From NCBI RefSeq assembly GCF_009730915.1, contig NC_052489.1, positions 26,033,916 through 26,097,915 on the forward strand: a stretch of 64,000 bases of DNA. The letters run 5' to 3'. Below, in pieces: positions 27,401 through 41,300 of this stretch. The number at the start of each line of letters is the position of its first letter. Positions within the stretch are counted from its first letter, which is position 1. Below the pieces are notes generated by a model that worked only from the letters and a program-made list of their open reading frames with translations, searched no databases and had not been told where the DNA came from. This DNA comes from Dioscorea cayenensis subsp. rotundata (taxonomy: Eukaryota; Streptophyta; Magnoliopsida; Dioscoreales; Dioscoreaceae). The translations under genes and the position numbers were made by a program.

Positions 27401-30400
27401 CTCCATTGCTATAGTTACCAATACTCAAAAGCAAAAAAGTGACTGGATCATCACACTTTCAAGGTTTATCCAGTTTTCAACAATCTGAACAAAAGACCAA
27501 ATCTTTTGCATCCCCGATTCAATTTAGAGAGCCCTCACTCTAAATATAAAAAACTAAACCCAACCTTTGCTTCCAAATTTGTATGGACTGATTATCTCAA
27601 ACAAAAACAGTTAAAGGCTATAGTAAAAATTTAACCTACACATTAAAAACAAAATGGTTGAGGTGCTTTTAGCATGAAAAAGGATAAACTCAAGTGTACT
27701 GGAAATCAAAAAGGATTAAAGGGATTTTGTTTACCCAAAAATCACATTATCAAATTCAATGCGACCTCCCTTGAATTTTAGAGGTTGTGCATTTTGTTCA
27801 TCTCTGATTTCAGGCCTCTCCTGCAAAAGCCATGATGCGAATAAAAAAGTAAAATTACTAGCCATTAATCACCAAGAAACTGACCTAGCTGTTATGAAAT
27901 ATATTATAGATTGCGATCATTTTTCAATGACGTTTAACAGATTAGTGATGAAGAATCTAACATATAAACCATAGAAAAGTATTCTATCACAAATCAGAGG
28001 TTGGCCATAAAGCCACCCACACACAGCTAAAACTTCAACAAGAATTAACTCAATAATCAGATCACAAATTTTAAACGTCACTTGAACACAAAAGCATAAA
28101 TGACACATATATATTCTGTCAAAGTTCCAGTAACAAATTCGATGAAGAGCTCGCAGTCAATAAATTCAATATTGGAAGCAACCTTTTGTGCTTGACAATA
28201 ATTTTTCCTGATGTCTCTTTTCTCATATTCTCAAGGTTTGAGCACATTTTCCGGTATGAAACACTATCAAGTTTTAACAAGCTTTCTTCTTGTAAGCAGA
28301 TTTAATAAAGATGCCCCACCAATTGTATTTAAGGTGACCAAATGTGATAGCCTTTTGAGGTACAACCTTAATGAATCTGTCAAGACTCAGGAAAATCTGT
28401 TACTAATGTAGCTAGGACATTAACAAAGTTTCTTCGTATAAACATATTACAAGGAAATGCTCTACTCATTGTATTTATAATAGAAATTGCCAATACTTTA
28501 TTTGAACCATCCATCTCCATAGGCCACAGCCATATGTTGCTGGACAGGGTCCCAAATAAAAAAAATATTTAAAAAAAAATGAGCAGCATAAGGGAGCACA
28601 AGTACAGAGGGAATATTGCCATGTGATTTGGTAAATCTAAAAGACAGGGAGTCAAAATTAATAACAATGAAAAATAAGGTGAAGAAATTAATTTGAGAAG
28701 ATCAGGTGTGTGGATTTCAGGAACAAGCTTGCCTTTTCTCAATGAAAACCATCTTTAGCGGTTCTGATCATAGATTCATAGTTAACATAAAGAATCTAGC
28801 AAATTTGACTAAGCTATCTATTCAAGTTAGTATAATGAGAATAAGTACAATATCAAACATATGAATAGCTTAGAAGGATTCTGTTTTCTTATATCATGTT
28901 TGATAGGCGCATCAATTTGTTGATAAAATATGAAAATGTGCAGTAACATAGGCTAATGTTAATGTTGTGTTACTCAAAACAAAATAGAATAATTTGATCA
29001 TACTGAAAATAAATTGGATCGTGCCCTTGCAACTAAACATAAAACTTAGAATTTTTAAATATGGCGATCCCATCTCCACAAGCAAGAAAATCATACCCAA
29101 TATCCTAATTATAAGTAAGAAAGTTCCGTTAGAAAAGCTCTCACAGGCTCTATACTAACATTAGGAGTTAAAGTACAACTTTAAAACTTGTTAATCTGTT
29201 CTCAATCCTTAACTTAGTTTTAGTAAATTTGATTGTTACCCATATCTTATTAGTTTAACTTTATAGATATGTTTAATTAGTTTATTCCTTATCATATCTT
29301 CAGTTTGTTCCTTAACCACAGCTTGATAGTTCGTTTTTTGTCTTTGTAATTGACTTTGTTGACTGGACTGTACAAGTTAAGCATCAAGGACCTGCAGTAT
29401 TAATTTATAAGAAACAAGCCTTTCTAAAATACTTTCACAATACTTCACCATAGATATTTCAAATAAATAATATTCCAGCAGAGTAGAAGCATAATTCAGT
29501 AAAATGGGCTAGGCGGTGAAGGGCAGCTCATGGCTAAGAAAGTCTCATATGTATTGAGCAAATATTTATGACAAAAGCCTACCCAGCTCCTTAAACAAAT
29601 GGTTTTTAACCCTAGTGTCATGCAACCTTACACACGAGTGCCTACTGACAAATATCCAAGGGTATTAGCTGGCTAGGAAGACATGCTGAACTGACATGGT
29701 CCTGACATGGTCATTGGCCTATTGAAATTGAAACAAGGCGGCACAGCAATTTAAAGTCAGTTAAGACTTGAAAGAGTTGAAGCAAAATTAAAACAAATAC
29801 TAGGAAGAAGATACAACAATGTTTAGCTACAAACCAAACACATATTATGTGGCCCAATTCAAATCAAAGTCAAAGCTAACAGGATGAGAAACCAAGTCTT
29901 ATATATTCAAATCTAAATTTTTTTAAAAAAGACAAAAGAAGTTAAGCAAACTCACTGAAAACATCAGTTTTCTAAAAAGAAGTCACTACAGAAAACAGTT
30001 ACCTCCAGCAATTGAAACATGGCCTTCATATCAATAAGGCTCTGTCTTGCCTCACGGTAAACTGTTCCAAGAAAATTGAGAGGTAGAGACAGCTGGAAAA
30101 GCAGTCCATTGACCATAACCTGAACAATTTCATCAAAAACTTAGAAACTGGATGCCAACTTTTGTGTAAATAAAGATGCTAAGTCAATTACTGAATCCTA
30201 AATAATAACACTATATTTAGATCATAAGAAATAGAGTAAAGAATCTATACATGATATCAGCTAGTTAGCAAGATTTTCATGATGGTTTAATGGTACACTA
30301 GCATACAATGATAACAGGCAAATAGAGAACAGCGCTCAAGCTTGCACTTAAATCTTATATTTTTGTTTATGACAGTAATGTTAAATAAAAGAACATTTTC

Positions 30401-33400
30401 TAGACAAGAATGAAATTAATGTTGCTAGATGCAAAACAAACCAAACAAATCAATGAAGAAGAGAATTGGAAATTCATTGATCATTCTAGAAACTCAAAAG
30501 TAGTTTACTTATTACAAAAATGGAGGCCTCCATGCTGATAAAGAGAACATACGGATTAGGGTTATCATGATAACCCCAAAATACATTATTATCCTCATAA
30601 ACTAAACTAGAGTAAATACCTAGTCAATGATAAACATAGAAATAACCATGGATATCAAATAATACAATTTATGATGTCAACGTATAGAAAGAAAAGTTTT
30701 TTTTTTAATTTTATACTTCACTATTAATTTGAGTTAAGAAAAGACATCAAGCCAACTGAACTTCTATAGAAGGATCTAACATAAAAGTTCAGAAAGATAA
30801 AGGTAAATGTTTCCTATAATAAAACACCCACTTAGGCAATGACATAACACGAACAAGGAATATTACCAGATCTCCAACAGTCATGGTGTTGTTCATAATT
30901 CCATATGAACATAACACCATTGCTGTTGATAAAGCTGCACTGAATATTGCATTTTGGCCAAAGTTCAGGTAGGCAAGGCTAGTTTGTGTTTTCAAAGCAG
31001 CATCCTCAAACTCTGTGGCAAAAAATTTCTTCATTCATTAGCTCATAAAACCAAGAAATGTAACAAGACTATCATAGCTCTACCAAAAATTGATCTTGAA
31101 TTCATTGAACAAGGATGTTCATTTTAGAATAGAAATTCCACTCTATACCGTGGAAATCAAGCGAAATGTTTTCCTGTTTGACATTACTCATTAGGTGCGA
31201 CAAAAACTTGAAGTGGCAGTTTTATTGACAATAAAATAATGACAAGGTAGTGTCTAGCAAGTTTTGATGCTTGCTAATAAGAATATGAGATATAACTTAC
31301 TTTTCAAAAGTGCATCATATTTCTCAGCTTCAAAAGGCTCATTATTGAAATACTTAACTGTCTGGAGAATATAAGCATACAAGCAACAAAATGTAGAGTC
31401 AAGTACAGTTTAAATCAAACCAAACAAGAAGTAAAGAAGAAAGTTTCTTTAGAAACTGACCTCGTAATTCAGAAGTGAATCAATTGAACGTGAGCTAGCA
31501 TCATTATCAGCCTTATTCATAGCTTGCCTGAACTTAGTCCTCCACTGATCAAAGATAAGAAGTGATTGCAAAAACTGAGATAATATTCCAAGAGATTCTA
31601 ATTTTCAAGAATAAATCAGTAAAAGTTAATTAAAATAATACTTTTAATCCAACTATAATCATGACAGAAACAAGAAGAAAATTTCCAAATGGTGATAGTA
31701 TTGTATTCTGAGTTGATAAACAGAAAAACTAGAAGTGAGACATCGATACCTGTGTAACAATAAGAGTGAAGGCAATATATGCCACGACAGAAAGAGAAGT
31801 TATCCATGCAAACAAAGCACCAAAATTGTATGCAAGAATACCTGATACCATGGTGATCTGGAGAAAAAGATGGGCAAAATTGTAATGGCAATTTACTTTA
31901 GAATATGAGGAAAAGATAATTCATAGCTCCGGCATATTGTCTAATTCTAGGTATAGAGGACCTACAGGTATCAAATAACAAAGCATAGGGAAGAGCAAAG
32001 AGGGACTGCAGATATTATTTAGGTTTACCTCTAAGATGGTTGGAACAACATTGAATACCATAGATGAAAGGATGAAGTTTATCGCACGGCTACCGCGGTC
32101 AATGATGCGATTCAGTGCTCCTGTTTGACGGCTAGATACAATAAACTATGGTAAGTAATGGAAGAATGACAACAAAAGCAAATAAAATATAAGCACATAC
32201 AGATGAGAGAAAAAGGGTTTAGATCATATCAGATAAGCAAAATATACCAACACAAAATATATCTACATAGCTCCAACAAGTAACACATGATGTCCTTTTT
32301 ACTAACTAGCAACAACGTACTCCATAAACAATACCTACGTCACTGCAACTGATCAAATATGAATAAATAACGGATAACATACCTTTTATATCACAAAACC
32401 AAAAGAAACCATAACGAGAAAAACGATACATGTGTAAGACAGAATGTTTATGTAAAGAAGTTCAAATGTTTTAATATAATAAATGTAGTATGTTCTTCAA
32501 CAAAATGACTGAAGGTCAAATGAACTACACCGCATATAAATAGTGAGGAAAAATCAGAATTACATAGCTAGAGTATAACTGAAAGTCCAGTAAATTCTTT
32601 TGAGAAGCATCACCAGAAAGTTGATTTTATATATATACATATATATATATATATAAAGATAATAAAGATAATATCAAGCCTTAAATGATACCTCAAATGA
32701 TACCGAAGATCAAGTTCATGCAAGTGGCAGAACACCTGCAAAGGCAAATATTAGTTTGCAAAGTAGTAAACAATATATTCATCAAAACAGATTTGACAGA
32801 TGAAATATATTTGAGGCTGATTAGGAAAATTTACAAATACAAAATAGAGACACGATCAGGAATGGAAGCTCGAACTTTATTAGAACTAAAAACAAGCTAT
32901 ATTATTATGAGAACAAACTATAACATGCACAAGCAATATGTAAGCAGACATTGCTAGAGTATCATCAGTCCATATCCTACATGTTTACAGTCATGCAACA
33001 AGATGCATGTGATGAAGTACAACAATACCATCTTTGTGATGTCATATGGTTGATACTCCATGGGTCCCTAAATTAAATGTCTCGCATATTTCATTTAAAT
33101 TGAAGTATAATCCATGATCGCTAGTCAACTAAATCAAATATTTCTCCTTTAATAACTGGTGTTACTAGTCTACATGAAAAAAAAAACATATCAAATATAG
33201 ACAAATATATAGAGAAGAATCTTCTACAACGAAACTTTAGAATCTCACAACAATTTGTAGAACAGCTAAAAAAAATATTTGCAAGTTGGCAAGCATGGGC
33301 CTGCACAAATTAATAATACATTTGGCAAGGTTGATTATTATTGGCTCTATCACCAATTAATTAGACTGGCAGTGTCTTGACTTGAAACAAGTTTAAGCAG

Positions 33401-35955
33401 AAGTTTTCATATTCCTATAGACTTTATACAAATCAACCCTAGTAAGAAGATATAAAAAACCTGGAATTTAATCAGAATTAATGATCAAAACATGGCTAAC
33501 AACTAGCAGGCACATCACAGCTTAGAAATCAATAGCATATATCTATAATAAAGAATCTAACGGTTGGGCACAACAATGGATAAGTGTTTGTCCGCAATCT
33601 CACAAGACGAAGAAACATTCTCAACCGAGAAAAAGGAACCTTTTTCAAAATTAAAAAAATGAAGTTTAAACTAAAAATTGAAAGAGCAAGGGATAAACCT
33701 TCCTAGAAACCGTACGGATAGCCCTCAATGCTACTTTAGAGAACATCGCATTACGCAGTTCTGAATCCAAAAATTGCCATTGAAGTTAGTTTGCTATTAC
33801 CAAAAGCAGATGTTGCAAAACTAAAATACAATACCATAAACTAAACAACTGAAAACTATAGTTTCAAACAAGTTTGAAGGCCACCAAATATTATTCAACA
33901 CTTACCATTACAAGCAGATGCCCCAGCACGAGCTACTCCATAACCAATTAGAACTGCAGCTGGACTCACAAAAAGTGCAAGAAGAGTGGAATTGGCATCT
34001 GTGAATGATGCCATTGTATTACCAGAACCAACAATAGTTGAAAGCCAATCAACAGCAAGCTTGAACAAGAATGGCACTTGAACATTTATAACCTGTTATT
34101 TAGTTACAAATTTTATAAATCAGATAATCATTGATTTGATTTCTTTTAGTGTATATCAAACGCCAAGAAACAAATCAACAAAAGTCTATATGGTAGACTG
34201 AAAGGTGCTTGGCAGATAATTGTCACCTTATGTACATGTACACACTGAAAAAATCGATAAAGAAATCTTTGTTAAACAAAACAAAATTATTCAAATGATG
34301 GACCCAGAACAACGAGAATTATGACACAAGAACACCATGAATATTTGTAAAACAAGAAATTAGAGTACTAGTTTGGCATTTCCAAGAGCAAACAATACTT
34401 CACAAAAAGCTGCCTAGTTTCATTGCCCCCATTCCTATCTATAGATATTAAATGACCTTTAATAGGGTAAATATTGATGATAATGATCAATTTTCTGAAA
34501 GACACTCTGGATTTTATTAAATAAATAAATAAAAACATGCTGCATACATGAAAGCATAATCATGTTCACATGATATCCAAGAAGCCTCATTCAGGGGGCC
34601 ACCTCATAGTCCTCACTGGTGTCAACATAGGTAAAATCTACTGGTTATATGTGACAGTCCAAAACGATTGTTTCTGTCAGAAACAGGAAAAAAAAATCAG
34701 TCCAAAAAGATTACAGAGAAAAACCTGAGTATGAAAGGTAGTATAGCAACCATTCATGGCATTGAGTTACCTCAGCTTTCCAGAAGAACATAACATAAAG
34801 CTATACTGAGAAAAAGATAGAAATTGTGGCATTTAAAGGTTCAACGTGTTCAGAGGATGTAACTTTGGAAACGACTATGCAAATAAGACTAGCATTTAGG
34901 AAAACAAACAATTTTTTTTACTGTGCCATTGGACTGACCTTTGCCCCAACAAGCAGACCCAATGCAAAAATCACCCTCAAGCGAAACTCAGCATTGTCCT
35001 TCAACCACAAATACTTCCCAAGAGTGCGTAGGATCTTTATGTCTGGAATATCTTGAGATTCCTTTTTCGCAGTGTTATTTTGTAAATGCTTCACAGTTAC
35101 TTCAGCTGGCTTTGCTGTGTTCAAGTTACTAGGAGACGTTGAAAAAAATGCATGCCCCTTATACAAATTGCTCTGCTGAGGAAATAAAGTGGTCCATGCG
35201 TTAGTAATACCCACAAAAACAGTAACCTTCCGTATAACATTTTTATTCTAGATAATTTGGGGAAGCAGTATGACTCGATATCCCATTCAAATCAGCAACA
35301 ACTAATCCTTTTCTAAATCTAATGATCCAAACAAATCAAGAAAAATTTCCTCTTCCAAAAAGAACAGAATAACTTCACCCAATCAACAATCTCCCAAAGT
35401 TGAACTTCTTTAACATTTCATAAAATAAATAAAATAAAATCAACCGCGAGACGCCACAAAGGCACATTTCCAATTAGCCTCTTCAAATCAAAATGTGCCC
35501 CAACCGGATCAAAGCACTCTTTATCCAACATCAAACAATCAGCATTGGCCAAGGTACATAAATTCAATATCCACCGGGCATGATCAACAGCTACTCTAAA
35601 GTTCGAGTAAAAAGACAAAAAAGAGTGAAAACGAAAGCACTACCACATCTCTTACATGACTACCAATCAGAGAAGAAGAATTGGAATTCAAGAGGAAGCC
35701 AGAAAGATGCTTCAGCAGACCAGTTCGATCACCCGAAACCAGCCGATCACGATCACCACAAGCTCGAAAAGCACCAAAACTTGAACTTTCGCGAAGATAC
35801 CCCGTCCCACTAGTCCCTAGACAAGGATCCAATCTGGTAGCCTCCAACAGCCTCGGATCCCGAGACCCAAAGCTTCGAAAAAGCGTTCTCATCTCTACCC
35901 CGTGATGCACAGCCCGGCGAGCATCACCGAGGTGCCTCGAGAGGGCCGCGCTCAT
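21439..35955 (-). CDS. ABCB25: Mitochondrial half-size ABC transporter ABCB25/ATM3
   Basis: Twenty exons (minus strand): 35955-35656, 35175-34939, 34092-33906, 33760-33699, 32735-32692, 32131-32029, 31857-31750, 31544-31461, 31361-31301, 31012-30867, 30119-30003, 27820-27735, 26523-26435, 26209-26154, 25169-25089, 23711-23646, 23557-23465, 22922-22858, 21863-21728 and 21570-21439; total 750 aa. ATM3 sits in the inner mitochondrial membrane and exports a glutathione-linked sulfur compound needed for cytosolic Fe-S and Mo-cofactor assembly. Order: an Arg-rich presequence (about 1-100), a six-helix membrane domain (about 150-460, with [14 protein letters not shown] and [18 protein letters not shown]), then the ATPase with Walker A GTSGSGKST split by intron 13, Q-loop VVPQDT, signature LSGGEKQR, Walker [13 protein letters not shown] and H-loop IAHRL (His about 696), all intact. 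Exon 1 could end at 35656 (donor gtaaga) or two codons or so later; both are in frame. Confidence 0.96.
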
Positions 35956-36074
35956 CGAGAGACGAAGGAAAGCAAGGAAGCAAAGAAGCAAGGACAAGAG
36001 TGCTGGGTATTCGGGCAATGAATGACTGAAGACGCCAAGAAGGGAAGGGAGCGAAGATTTAGCTCTGAGATCTT

Positions 36075-36097
36075 TGTTTATATATATATATAAATAA
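36075..36097 (-). promoter_or_regulatory. Probable TATA box of ABCB25
   Basis: On the minus strand a tatatatatatataaa stretch lies about 120 bases upstream of the start codon at 35955. A pyrimidine-containing leader (agatctcagagctaaatctt...) follows. The spacing fits a core promoter with a leader of about 90 bases. Confidence 0.5.
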
Positions 36098-36471
36098 AAT
36101 TCTTCAAAAAAAAAAAAGGAATGCAGTGTGAGAGCCGCCACTGCTGCGCTTGCACGCTGGCTTAACAGAAACGCGACCGCCCTCGAACCATGGACCTGCT
36201 GGTGAATAATGAGGATGAACACTACGAATTGGTTAATTATGAGCTCAAAACTGTTTATTACGGTCTAATTAAATTTTTCAAGTTTAAATTCTGTTAAATG
36301 TTAAATACGTGATAGTATTGAATCTCGGATTATGTGTGTATAGATTTGTTATTCAAACCCTGCATTTGTGAGCGAAGACTCGTTAAAATAATAATAATAA
36401 TAATAATAATATATCTCATTTTCAATTTTTTTTTATAGTTTATATGGTTATTTCAATATATCTTTAACATG

Positions 36472-36476
<5 letters not shown>

Positions 36477-36541
<65 letters not shown>
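36477..36541. repeat. Compound (TA)n(TG)n microsatellite
   Basis: About 25 TA dinucleotides are followed directly by about 7 TG dinucleotides. Confidence 0.95.
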
Positions 36542-37109
36542 TATATGTTTATACTTGTTTATATGGTTTTTATGTATTTTTGAGTTGTAATTATTTATGA
36601 AAAATAATATATATTTTTAACATATTATTAGTTTTTTTTTAATGTTTAAATGGAACAAAAAGGTTTTTTTTTTTGTACTTGATGCACTCGACAGTGACCT
36701 CGAATAAAGTTTTTTATTCTCGTCCGGTTCTTTGCTTTTATTCTTTTGCTTTTCTGTGTTTGACTGTTATACCTTACCGCATCTAGTGGTTGATGTACTC
36801 CTTTATTTATTCCACTGGGGTTGATGGACTTTGTTGTTCATGTTTTTTTTGTTAATTGAAGGTGGTTCATCTATTTCAAAAAACAAAACAAAAACAAAAA
36901 CAAAAAAAAACTAGGGGTTATATGCTTATTAGGATCTTGCTTAACATGGTGAAATGGCGTGGTCTATTCATGCATGAGCCATGACCACATGCCTCTTGAG
37001 TGTGATCTATTCTTCTCAAACTGCAAAAAAATTTTAAGCCTGATTTCTAGTTGTGGTTTTAGTTTGATTTTAGTTGACGTAAATATTATTAATATTTTAT
37101 TTTGAAACG

Positions 37110-37111
<2 letters not shown>

Positions 37112-37155
<44 letters not shown>
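37112..37155. repeat. (TA)n microsatellite
   Basis: About 22 uninterrupted TA dinucleotides. Confidence 0.95.
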
Positions 37156-37163
<8 letters not shown>

Positions 37164-38302
37164 TAAGATGGAATAGCTGAACAAAAATTATAATTGACCA
37201 CATGCCTCAAGCGATACTGATAACCAGCCAAATTCATTCAGGTAAATCTAAATTTAGACAGAAAATCTCTAAATCATTTCAATCATATATAATCATTGCA
37301 ATTCTTTAATATGCATTAACTGTTTAAAATTTAATAAATATTTTATCCATACATCAAAATTTAAAAAATGTTTCTTCCTACATAGAATTATTTTTATTAA
37401 TTTTAACTTTTATATATTTAAAAATAAATAAATAAATAATATGGCTACTAAGATGATAGCTATAATTTGTATACAGAGAAACTACTGGAAGTTTAGTGGT
37501 AACTCACCACAAAGTGTACAATCGAACAAAAACTCATAACTTTGCTTACATAATACTCTTCATTAATACTATTTACAAATTATTTACTATAACCCTGGAC
37601 TATAAAATACTATTTTTTTTTATTATATACTGAGTCCTAGTAAAGATCTCTTGCGAAAAGAATCATATTCTCCGTCTCTTAAAAATTGCAAGACATGAAA
37701 AATTTCTATTACTGAATTTTAATCCCTAACACATTATCTTAGACATATATAATAGATCTTCATTGCCCCTTATGTTAGTTAATCCGCCTCACATAGTATA
37801 TTTCTAAATAGATTATTAAGCTATAACTAATGGACCACTGTACATTCATATTTTTTTTAATGACATTCATCTCTTTTACCACAAAAAAACATATATAAAT
37901 ATATATATATACAAGGGGGAAAAAACATGTTGATAATAACATTCTTGCCCTCTTGAGCATTAGTGTGTGTGCATGAGCATGTGTGCAGTTGCTTGTCCAC
38001 TTCATTATTAAAAAACAAACAAACAAACATTTTTACTGATCTTACTTAAAAATGGATCGGTGGAAAAAATTCAAATACATCACACACTAAGGAAATCAAA
38101 CACAATAAGATACAAGATACAAGATACAATTTCATGAGTTTCACGGTCAATTATCATACCTACAAAAAGGTGGGATGATATAAATCATCATCACAGTTTT
38201 TTTCCCAGCATGATAGAATGACTGATAGGAATACTCACACTTTTTCGTATAACAAATTAAAGGAAAATAAGGTGAAAACAGAAGAAGGCAAATGGAATGC
38301 GT

Positions 38303-41300
38303 TTAAAAGAGCATGCCGAAGAATAGAATAATCCATCCAGCCATTGAGAAGACAGCAAAGATATGGACCCAGAACAGAACAGCTGCTGCTTCTTTTCCAC
38401 ATCCTCTTAGATTTGCAACAGCACCTGCAGCCAAATTCAGATTGCATTAATGACAAACAAGTACATTGTTGTTAAATTGAAACATTATGATCAAAACACC
38501 AACATATATATATATGTGTGTGTGTGTGCGCGCTGTGAATGCAAACCAAACATAAGAACCTAATGTTGACAGGAAAAGAGACAGACTTATACTGTTTTAC
38601 ATATTAAGATTTTACCAGACTTAGTTCCTATTAGCCATCTCTAATAAATATGCAGGCTAAGTAAGGATGAAGAAGCGCTGTTTTTATGGGCTTTTATAAT
38701 CAAGAAAATATCTCGAATGGCTCAGAAAAGCATAGGCTTTGTTCGTTGCTTGTGAACTGTGGGTCTCTATCCATAATCATGGTTGGTGGTTCTTGTTTTG
38801 GGATACCGAGCTGATGATGCATGATCTTTCTCTCATGGGCTGTCTCTGTGAAAGTAATGACCCTAGCTTATACAGACAGTTAAGGAAGAAAGAGACGCAT
38901 CTAAGAGTTTGCTTTGAACACTGGCGGCATATGGACAATTGGTCGAATAGCAGCTTTTTAAGGCACAATTGCCAATTCTTGGTCAAGCAGCTACCTGATA
39001 TTATAAATAATAATAATAATAATCTTTGCAACAAGAAAAACTGCACTTTGATTTGACAGGAAGAAAGATTCAAATGTAGCGAAGGCACTCTTAAGGCTGT
39101 ACCTTCCCGGCCATAATTTGCCAACCATCTCGTCCAATTGTATAAAATCTGTTAACAGATCCCAACCTATAACCTATTATATTCTACCAAAGAACTAGAC
39201 TTGAAGTGCTCACATCAACTAGAATTTGGACATTTTCTTAAACTACTGTAGTGGAGTATCGAGTGTGTTCTAAAGTTAAATAGCAGCATCTGGCTTTAAG
39301 TATTGATGCACAGTAAAAATTTTAGAAATCAGTTACAGTAAATGAATGTAATGATTTTGTTGTAGTGAGGCAACTGCATTACAATGAGGATAGTTACCTT
39401 GAAGTACAGAAGTAGGCATGCTGTGCTGCAGTAAAAGGACAAACTTGAACATCTTATCACCCTTCGGGATGAACCCAAGCTTGTCAGCCAATGTCACTAT
39501 GCCAATGCCTGCAGGTGGCACAAAGACTAACCGAGCAACTACAATAGCAACCATCGTGCGTAATCCAAGTTTTGAACTACCAGCACCTGGACCTGAAGAA
39601 ATAATTTATATATATATGTATGTATTAAAAAACCAAAATCAACAATTTGATTCTAAAAGTTTCACTACTGTATGATTCAAATATTCATATCGGATACCCA
39701 GTAAAGAGTTAAAAACTAACTTTCTTGCATAATGATAAATTCATTATCTATCTAATGGAAAACCAGCCAGATAAATATACTGGATGGTCAAAGCCAAGAA
39801 AACCCTAGTTACTGGTGGTATATTTATGCAGATATCCTAATGAAAATGATATCCAATTAGTAAGTAAAGGCTATGATGTATTAATTAGGATGCCATCCAT
39901 ATCATAGCTTGCCCATGTTTTCTTCTCCCATTTGCTTACAACATAAATTATCACTAATGTGTACCATTTGCTTTGTATACCATGTTATCAGGTTTCTACC
40001 CTTTTGTGACTATCGTCATATTGAATATAATCCATTTTAATCTGTCACAAAATGTGTTCGTTGAAATAATGGTGTGCCAAAAGGCATCTTAATATAACTA
40101 CATCTCTGCCATAAATAATAGTTACTAGTTAAGACGTGCATGGGATATGACATAAACTAAGTTACGATCATCGTTTTACGGTAATATGTGGCAAGAGGAT
40201 TTCATGAAGCATGAAAGTTGAATTAGTAGTTAACAATATTTTGTTTGAAAAAACTGAAGGGATAAGATATAATGAAACATTACAGCAAATGAAGAGAAGA
40301 GCCTTACCATCAACCAGGTTGCCACCCAAAGCAAGTAAAATACATGGAATCATGGCCTCCCTGTAATTCATGCCATCTATGTGAGTTAACTGGATATTTA
40401 AGACAAATTCTAGTGAAAAACAAAAAGGCTGTGGACAGAAAAGTTGAATCTAATTTTAATATTCCACATGATATGATAAACATTGAAAGGATATTGGCAG
40501 ACTCTTACCCAAGGATGAGGCAACTGTCAGTGAAAAAGTAGAATGGAGCATCAGTAGCAAGGATCAAGCCCTTTAAAAAGGGTATAACACCGATGATAAT
40601 TGCAAGAATCTGACACAATATGGAAATAACAAAGAGGAATAAGAATGATGTAACTCTGAAATTTCTGCTACTCAGGTAAAAGGTTCTGCAACATATTAAA
40701 ACTCCATCTGAATTCATGACTAACATAAGTATGTAATCCCTTTATATGATCAACAAAGACACTCAATTAATGCCAAAAGAAAAAAAGAAGAAAATACACC
40801 GTTAATCTTATGGTGTCTTTGCTTTGGCTAATTTGTGTACTGAAGTCAACTGATGAAATAACATAGTGTTTTACTGAAACTCTTATCAGTAAATTATTTG
40901 CAGGCCCCAAAATATCACCTTTTCATATGATCCATATATAAAAGATATGACGCTTCACTAAATACCAATTCATGAGATTATACAGTACTTGGCTTTTATC
41001 AGCAAGAAGTGGATCATTATAGAAATAGAATCATAACTTTGCAAAAATAGAAAGCACACTTTCTTGTTAGGCAGTTCTTAGATCATATGACGCTTCAGTA
41101 AATACCAATTCATGAGATTATGCAGTACTTGGATTTTGTTAGTAAGAAGTGGATCTTTATAGAAATAGAATCATAACTTTGCAAAAATAGAAAGCACACT
41201 TTCTTGTTTGGCATTGTTTGGTCATCCTTAGAAGCTGTAGGCCATAGACAATAAATTTAGCACATGAACTGATGTACTAATTGAAGTAAACATTGTGCAA

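Larger units (their letters stand above)
36098..38302. other. Intergenic region between ABCB25 and PILS6
   Basis: AT-rich sequence with two long TA microsatellites (listed separately), a short (aat)n at about 36388-36410, and near the right end the probable PILS6 3' UTR. No gene was recognised. Confidence 0.5.

Noticed and set aside
35596-36222. Longer ABCB25 start at 36222
   Set aside because: The frame is open upstream, but the added residues cross the probable TATA box and A-run and are not presequence-like; the ATG at 35955 fits better.
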